Shown here: one piece after another, positions 6,619 through 10,585 of the stretch
Layout of the letters: each line of letters starts with the position of its first letter
Position numbering within the stretch: position 1 is the stretch's first letter
Origin: an uncultured Actinomyces sp.
GTDB taxonomy: Bacteria > Actinomycetota > Actinomycetes > Actinomycetales > Actinomycetaceae
Reading direction: 5' to 3'
DNA: 10,585 nt
Assembly (NCBI GenBank): GCA_900554605.1
Contig: USHU01000022.1
Location: 1 to 10,585 of the forward strand
The notes under the pieces: model-generated
Databases searched by the model: none
What the model was told of the DNA's origin: nothing
What the model saw: the letters and a program-made list of their open reading frames with translations, nothing else
Program-made: the position numbers and the translations under genes

Positions 6619-7373
6619 TGGCTCGTCGATCTAAACTCCCAGTTCCACCGCGCCCTCAAACCGATACTCTGCTTGAAGCATGGGGGACCCCGGTACGCCA
6701 AGATCTCTTGGACCTTGCACTCATCCATCGCTCTTACGCAAACGAGGCAGGGGGCATCGCGCATAACGAACGTTTAGAGTTCTTGGGAGACTCTGTCCTT
6801 TCCATCGTTATCGCCGATGAACTTTTCCATCGTCACCTTGATGTACCGGAATCTGAGCTCTCACGGATGCGCGCCGCAACCGTTTCTCAGGAACCTCTTG
6901 CGCAAGCTGCAAGACACATTGAGCTGGGGGAGTACATTTACCTTGGTCGCGGGGAAAGCACACACGGAGGACGCGACAAGGACTCGATTCTTTCCGATAC
7001 CTTTGAAGCTCTTGTTGGGGCAACCTATTTGAGTGTTGGTCTTGAAGGAGCGCGAGAGACGATTTTGCGTCACCTCGGTTTCCTCCTCGTGCACGCGGTC
7101 GAACGCGCCGCAGAACAGGACTGGAAGACGACTCTCACCGAGTTTGCCTTCACCCACGATATGGGGGCAGTGACCTACGAAGTGGAGGGCGAAGGCCCCG
7201 ACCACCAGAGGGTGTTTACTGCGCACGCGCACGTCGCCTCGCGAACTGAGCAGGTTGGCCAGGGTGTCGGATCCTCAAAGAAACATGCTGAAAATGCTGC
7301 TGCTGCGGACGCTGTAGCCCGTCTGACCAAGCAGCGCTCGCGGAAGAAAAAAGAAGGAGAAGCCCGTGGCTGA
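6618..7373 (+). CDS. rnc: Ribonuclease III
   Basis: RNase III cleaves double-stranded RNA, processes the 16S/23S precursor and acts on regulatory RNA duplexes. The 251-residue product has an N-terminal endonuclease domain (about 28-152) with the signature NERLEFLGDSV at 50-60 (E51, E54, D58), ESELSRMRA (E78) and D127/E130 in the SDTFEALVG motif. These match all six acidic positions of the E. coli enzyme. A double-stranded RNA-binding domain follows (about 157-238) with GSSKKHAENAAA near its end, then a basic tail. The first 20 residues are a short basic, Pro-rich extension. The ATG overlaps the previous stop by one base, and the gene ends eight bases inside the response regulator gene. Confidence 0.97.
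   Translation: MARRSKLPVPPRPQTDTLLEAWGTPVRQDLLDLALIHRSYANEAGGIAHNERLEFLGDSVLSIVIADELFHRHLDVPESELSRMRAATVSQEPLAQAARHIELGEYIYLGRGESTHGGRDKDSILSDTFEALVGATYLSVGLEGARETILRHLGFLLVHAVERAAEQDWKTTLTEFAFTHDMGAVTYEVEGEGPDHQRVFTAHAHVASRTEQVGQGVGSSKKHAENAAAADAVARLTKQRSRKKKEGEARG
7354..7359 (+). promoter_or_regulatory. Shine-Dalgarno site for the response regulator GTG start
   Basis: AAGGAG lies inside the last codons of rnc, six bases before the GTG at 7366. It supports this start, which places the regulator eight bases inside rnc and implies translation from the rnc message. Confidence 0.8.
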
Positions 7374-8022
7374 AACAGAAGAAGCAATTGAAACTCCCAT
7401 CCGCGTCATGATCGTCGATGATCATGAGATCGTTCGCCGAGGTATCGCGGAAATCGTCGATCGTGCAGATGACCTTGAAGTCGTTGCAGAAGCTGGAACG
7501 GTCCAAGATGCCCTGCGTCGAGCGCAATTGGTCAGTCCCGATGTCATCCTTGTTGATCTTCAACTCCCCGACGGGACCGGGATCGACATCATGGAATCCC
7601 TCGGTCAGACAAACCCTGAGATCCGTCCGATCGTTCTGACATCCTTTGATGATGACGAGGCCTTGGCTGAGTCCCTCGCGAAGGGCGCACGCGCTTACGT
7701 CCTCAAGACCGTCCGTGGTGCTGAAATCACCGATGTCATTAAGGCCGTTGCGGAGGGACGGATTCTTCTGGATGAACGCACGCTGACGCGTCGACGTGCA
7801 GATCACGACGATCCGACGGCTGATCTGACTCCTTCAGAACGCAAAGTTTTGGAGCTGATCGGGGACGGACTGTCGAACCGAGAGATCGGCGCAAAGCTTG
7901 GGGTTGCTGAAAAGACCGTCAAGAACCACATCACGTCTTTGCTCTCGAAAATGGGGCTGCAACGCCGCACTCAAGTAGCAGCGTGGGTTGCCGGGCAGCG
8001 CGCTGCCGCTTGGCGTAACTGA
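7366..8022 (+). CDS. NarL/LuxR-family response regulator, DevR/DosR-like
   Basis: This is a two-component transcription regulator of 218 residues. The receiver domain (about 11-130) has the acidic pair D18/D19, phosphoacceptor D64 in LVDLQLPDG, switch T92 in LTSFDD and K114 in YVLKT. A LuxR-type helix-turn-helix (about 154-210) contains LTPSERKVLELIGDGLSNREI and AEKTVKNHITSLLSKMG followed by RRTQVA. The receiver's LPDGTGI and the C-terminal AEKTVKN...RRTQ strings resemble DosR/DevR of mycobacteria, the hypoxia/NO dormancy regulator, though this is a resemblance and not proof of orthology. It is the last gene of the plus-strand cluster, coupled to rnc. The likely partner kinase is convergent, nine bases away. 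The interdomain linker is about ten residues shorter than in DosR. Confidence 0.93.
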   Translation: MAETEEAIETPIRVMIVDDHEIVRRGIAEIVDRADDLEVVAEAGTVQDALRRAQLVSPDVILVDLQLPDGTGIDIMESLGQTNPEIRPIVLTSFDDDEALAESLAKGARAYVLKTVRGAEITDVIKAVAEGRILLDERTLTRRRADHDDPTADLTPSERKVLELIGDGLSNREIGAKLGVAEKTVKNHITSLLSKMGLQRRTQVAAWVAGQRAAAWRN

Positions 8023-8044
8023 AAACCCCGTTTAGGACAGGGGG
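8022..8044 (-). terminator. Weak hairpin-plus-U element at the kinase 3' end
   Basis: In the minus-strand transcript CCCC (8043-8040), a ten-base loop and GGGG (8029-8026) are followed by UUUU (8025-8022). The stem is only four GC pairs, and it overlaps the kinase stop codon. On the plus strand the same stem has no T-tract, so it would not stop the rnc-regulator message. At best it is a weak one-way terminator. Confidence 0.3.
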
Positions 8045-9678
8045 ACGCGCCAGGTAATCCTGGTGCCTTTCCCCTCTAAACCTGTCCCCAAAGTGAATGT
8101 CCCACCGTTCAGGCGCGCGCGTTCTGCCATGTTCGCAAGCCCTGAATTCCGTGTGTGTTCGGGGTCGATTCCAACCCCGTCGTCTGCAATGGACACAGTG
8201 AGGCTTCCTGAGTTTGTGTCTCCGTGAAGGTCAACACTGACAGCGCCAGCCGTTGCGTGAGCATGACGGGCAATGTTTGACAGTCCCTCACGAACGACAG
8301 CGACCGCGTCATCACTGCGTGAGTCGTCGACCCTAGAATCCACCAATTCCACGAGGCAATCTTCGCTCTCTGCTTGCTCGTTGACGGCTTGGCCATCAAC
8401 GGATATCAACAGTGAGGGGGCAAAACCCAAGAAAGAACGCGAAAGAGAAGACTCTCGGCGGATACGCTCCACTAGGCCCACATTGGAATCTGGCTCACGC
8501 AGGTTGTGAACGATCGCGCGGATCTGGCGCACGGCCTCGTCAATGGAAGCCAAGGAGAGGTCGAGGGCGTGAATGACTTCGCTGACCTCAAGCTGTTCTT
8601 CACTGACTTTTTGCTTGGTAGCGTCCAACTGCATTCCCGCAGCAAAGAGCTGTTGAATTGCGAAATCGTGAAGATCCCGACCGATACGGTCGCGCTCATC
8701 CAGAAGCGAGGCGACGTCTTCCGCGTGACGCGCTGAAGCAAGTTCCAAAGCAAGAGCAGCTTGAGCAGCGAGGGACTCAGCGAGGGCAAGTTCGGAGTAG
8801 TCGAATTCTGGTTTGCCTGGTAAGCGGAGCAAAATGAGGACTCCCGCAGGCTTTCCTCTCCCGCGTAGAGGAGCATAAAGCGCAGGTCCGAATTCGGTGA
8901 ACTCGGGGATATGCATAGTCTGAGCGCGGGCGAGGGAATCAACGATCATGCCGGTTCCCTCATTAAGCACCGACATCGCGCGGCCCTCGGGTGGGAACAT
9001 CACGCCGAGGAGGCGATCCGCGTGATGCCCATCGGTAATTTCCGCAGCCCACGTGTCTTTGACCGAAGGCAGAACGATAATCGCCGTATCTGCTTGCGAA
9101 ACCTCGCGAACGGTCTGGGCAATCAGAGTAAGGCCTTCTTCTTCATCCGCGCCCTCAAGCATCGAAGTTGTGAGCTGTTGGGAAGCGCGGATCCACCTGG
9201 CGCGGCGCCGCGCATCTGCATACAGGTGAGCGTTTTCAACAGCAATTCCCGCGGCGGATGCTAGCGTCTGGACGATGCGTAGCGCGCTCAGTCCAAATCC
9301 TCCCAGGCGATTAACCAAATACAGGCGTGCATAGACCTGGCCTTGGAAAGTCACTGAAACGCCGAGGAAATTCTCGAAACCCGGGAGGTTTTCAAGCAGG
9401 CTCGGATCGTTCAAAATAACGTAGCCCTCGTCGGTAATACGCTCGACGAGTTCGTCGGGAAGCTGGTCCGGTGAAGCGTTTCCGGCGGGGGCATCACCGA
9501 ATTCGACGGACATCGTCGTATCGCCCCAGGTGTCCAGAACTGACAATCCTGCGTAGCGCGCACCGGTTAATGCGCACGCGCGTTCGACGAAGTTTTCCAG
9601 AATTCGCTGGAGGTCGAGGCTCGAGGTCACATCGAGTGCAGCCTCAAGAAGTCGAGAGTCGGTCCTTTCCGGGCTCAT
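8032..9678 (-). CDS. Soluble GAF-GAF sensor histidine kinase, DevS-like layout
   Basis: The 548-residue product autophosphorylates on histidine and passes phosphate to a NarL-type regulator. It has two GAF domains (about 18-155 and 170-320), a HisKA_3 dimerisation domain with RIGRDLHDFAIQQL (phosphoacceptor H337) and a HATPase_c domain (N-box REGLSN, N468; G-box DDGVG, 499-503). No signal peptide or membrane segment is visible, so it senses a cytoplasmic cue. The order and the ENAHLYADARRRARWI linker resemble mycobacterial DevS/DosT, but GAF1 contains no histidine, so their haem ligand is missing. An acidic stretch near 432-456 sits between the two kinase domains. The ATG at 9678 is chosen because AGGAGG precedes it by four bases and it overlaps the upstream stop as ATGA; the TTG at 9702 lies upstream of that site. 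The likely partner is the convergent response regulator. Confidence 0.92.
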   Translation of the reverse strand: MSPERTDSRLLEAALDVTSSLDLQRILENFVERACALTGARYAGLSVLDTWGDTTMSVEFGDAPAGNASPDQLPDELVERITDEGYVILNDPSLLENLPGFENFLGVSVTFQGQVYARLYLVNRLGGFGLSALRIVQTLASAAGIAVENAHLYADARRRARWIRASQQLTTSMLEGADEEEGLTLIAQTVREVSQADTAIIVLPSVKDTWAAEITDGHHADRLLGVMFPPEGRAMSVLNEGTGMIVDSLARAQTMHIPEFTEFGPALYAPLRGRGKPAGVLILLRLPGKPEFDYSELALAESLAAQAALALELASARHAEDVASLLDERDRIGRDLHDFAIQQLFAAGMQLDATKQKVSEEQLEVSEVIHALDLSLASIDEAVRQIRAIVHNLREPDSNVGLVERIRRESSLSRSFLGFAPSLLISVDGQAVNEQAESEDCLVELVDSRVDDSRSDDAVAVVREGLSNIARHAHATAGAVSVDLHGDTNSGSLTVSIADDGVGIDPEHTRNSGLANMAERARLNGGTFTLGTGLEGKGTRITWRVPLS

Positions 9679-10585
9679 TGGTCCTCCTGACTCAGTGCCC
9701 AACGGAAGTGCTCGTTGTTTTGGGCGAGCTGCTCGAAAGTTCCTCGCGCAATGATCTGCGCTGGGCGCTTGCGAGGATCTCCATCGGGATACCCCATCAG
9801 GATAATCTCATCGGCCAGTTGAAGAGCACTCAAACGGTGCGTGACGATGAGTAAGCCGCGCTGACGGGTACGTTGCGCCAAAGTGCGCATGAGCGCGTCG
9901 GCTGATTGGGGATCCAAATGCTCACTGGCCTCGTCGATGAGAATGATAGGCGCGGGGGAAGCAAGAGCTCGTGCGACCAAGAGTCTGCGGCGCTCTCCAC
10001 CGGAAACTCCAGTCGCGCCGGCGCCTATGAGGGTATCGATTCCTTCCGGCAAAGAAGCGCACCACTGCTCGAGGCCGACTGCGCTGAGTAAGTCGAGGGC
10101 CTGTTGTTTGTCCAGATCTGGGTTTGCGACGCGGAGGTTCTCAAAAATGCTTGTCGCGAAAATATGGGCATCTTCAGCGGTCACTTGGAGAACTGATGAG
10201 CTCTCCTGGTGGGGAATGTCCGTGAGACTGACATCGTTGAGGGTAAGGCTTCCCTCTCGCGGCGGAATGAGACCCGCAAGAGTGTAGAGAAGTGTTGTTT
10301 TCCCGATCCCCGAGGGGCCGACAATTGCTATGGACCGTCCACGCTCGACTTCGAGGTCGAGTCCTTCAACAAGCTCGGGGCTATTCGGCCACGCGATCGA
10401 GAGGTTTTCAGCACGCAGAAGCGGCGAGCTCACCATTTCTGGCGTGATCGTTTCCTTGTGCTTTCCCGAGGCCGCGTGGGCGCCTTGCGTGGAGTCAGCT
10501 GTTTCTTGGCCAGCATTCTTTGCAGATAGAACAGCCCTGGGCCCGATGAGTTCATCAATGCGCGCTGCTGCCTGTGCAGAACGCA
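9675..10585 (-). CDS. cydC: CydC/CydD-type ABC exporter, C-terminal part (cut by the window edge)
   Basis: About 302 residues are visible. The frame stays open from the stop at 9675 to the right edge, so the ATG at 10436 is internal and the membrane domain lies outside the window. The visible part begins with an AAARIDELIG-type linker helix and a low-complexity spacer, then the ATPase domain. Counting from 10436, it has Walker A GPSGIGKT (40-47), a Q-loop region (LQVTAEDAHIFATSIFENLR), signature VSGGERRRLLVARAL, Walker B IILIDEASEHLD and H-loop VTHRLS. The DAHIFAT and SEHLD strings match CydC subunits, normally DAHvFAT and TEHLD. CydDC is an inner-membrane exporter required for cytochrome bd oxidase assembly; thiols and haem have been proposed as cargo. 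It precedes and overlaps the kinase gene. CydC is more likely than CydD, but a fused CydDC cannot be excluded. Confidence 0.85.
   Translation of the reverse strand, partial: RSAQAAARIDELIGPRAVLSAKNAGQETADSTQGAHAASGKHKETITPEMVSSPLLRAENLSIAWPNSPELVEGLDLEVERGRSIAIVGPSGIGKTTLLYTLAGLIPPREGSLTLNDVSLTDIPHQESSSVLQVTAEDAHIFATSIFENLRVANPDLDKQQALDLLSAVGLEQWCASLPEGIDTLIGAGATGVSGGERRRLLVARALASPAPIILIDEASEHLDPQSADALMRTLAQRTRQRGLLIVTHRLSALQLADEIILMGYPDGDPRKRPAQIIARGTFEQLAQNNEHFRWALSQEDQ
9683..9688 (-). promoter_or_regulatory. Shine-Dalgarno site fixing the kinase start
   Basis: The minus strand reads AGGAGG, four bases, then ATG at 9678. It lies within the last codons of the ABC transporter gene. With the ATGA overlap this makes the ATG, not the TTG at 9702, the probable start and indicates translational coupling. 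Confidence 0.85.

Noticed and set aside
9679..9702. TTG start at 9702 for the histidine kinase
   Set aside because: The AGGAGG at 9683-9688 lies inside this extension, and the ATG at 9678 gives the ATGA overlap typical of this window.
1..10585. CRISPR arrays, transposons, tRNA genes or phage genes
   Set aside because: No direct repeats with regular spacing, no transposase-like frame, no terminal repeats and no cloverleaf pattern were seen.

Overview
The window comes from a mid-GC Gram-positive actinobacterium, most likely in or near the Actinomycetaceae. The evidence is gene order and protein type. The run fakA-like, recG, rsmD, coaD, a SepIVA-type coiled-coil gene, a DUF177 gene and rnc is an actinobacterial arrangement. 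The SepIVA-type protein and the DevR/DevS-like regulators also point to that phylum. The species cannot be named from the sequence. No mobile element, CRISPR array, tRNA or rRNA was seen.

Layout. At the left edge rpmB (ribosomal protein L28) lies on the minus strand and ends in a strong intrinsic terminator. A 238-base divergent control region follows, holding two adjacent inverted repeats. From 494 to 8022 eight plus-strand genes are packed together: a FakA/DAK2-type protein, recG, rsmD, coaD, sepIVA-like, DUF177 (YceD-like), rnc and a NarL/DevR-type response regulator. All neighbouring pairs overlap by 1 to 8 bases except recG-rsmD, which has a 14-base gap. In that gap a TANNNT box sits six bases before the rsmD ATG with no Shine-Dalgarno sequence, which suggests a leaderless internal transcript. 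From the right edge two minus-strand genes run inward: the C-terminal part of a CydC/CydD-type ABC exporter, then a soluble GAF-GAF histidine kinase that overlaps it by ATGA.

How the genes work together. The plus-strand cluster mixes housekeeping jobs: fatty-acid kinase-like function, stalled-fork rescue, 16S rRNA methylation, CoA synthesis, septum and polar growth control, 23S rRNA-related biogenesis and RNA processing. Its last gene is a response regulator resembling DosR/DevR. The matching type of kinase (GAF-GAF-HisKA_3-HATPase, DevS-like) is on the opposite strand, tail to tail with only nine bases between, and coupled to a cytochrome bd assembly transporter gene. The most interesting part of the window is therefore 7366-10585: a probable redox or respiration two-component pair split between two converging operons. 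Its sensor GAF domain lacks the histidine that would hold haem in DevS/DosT. Other points worth checking are the FakA-like protein with altered nucleotide-site motifs and the paired hairpins ahead of rpmB.
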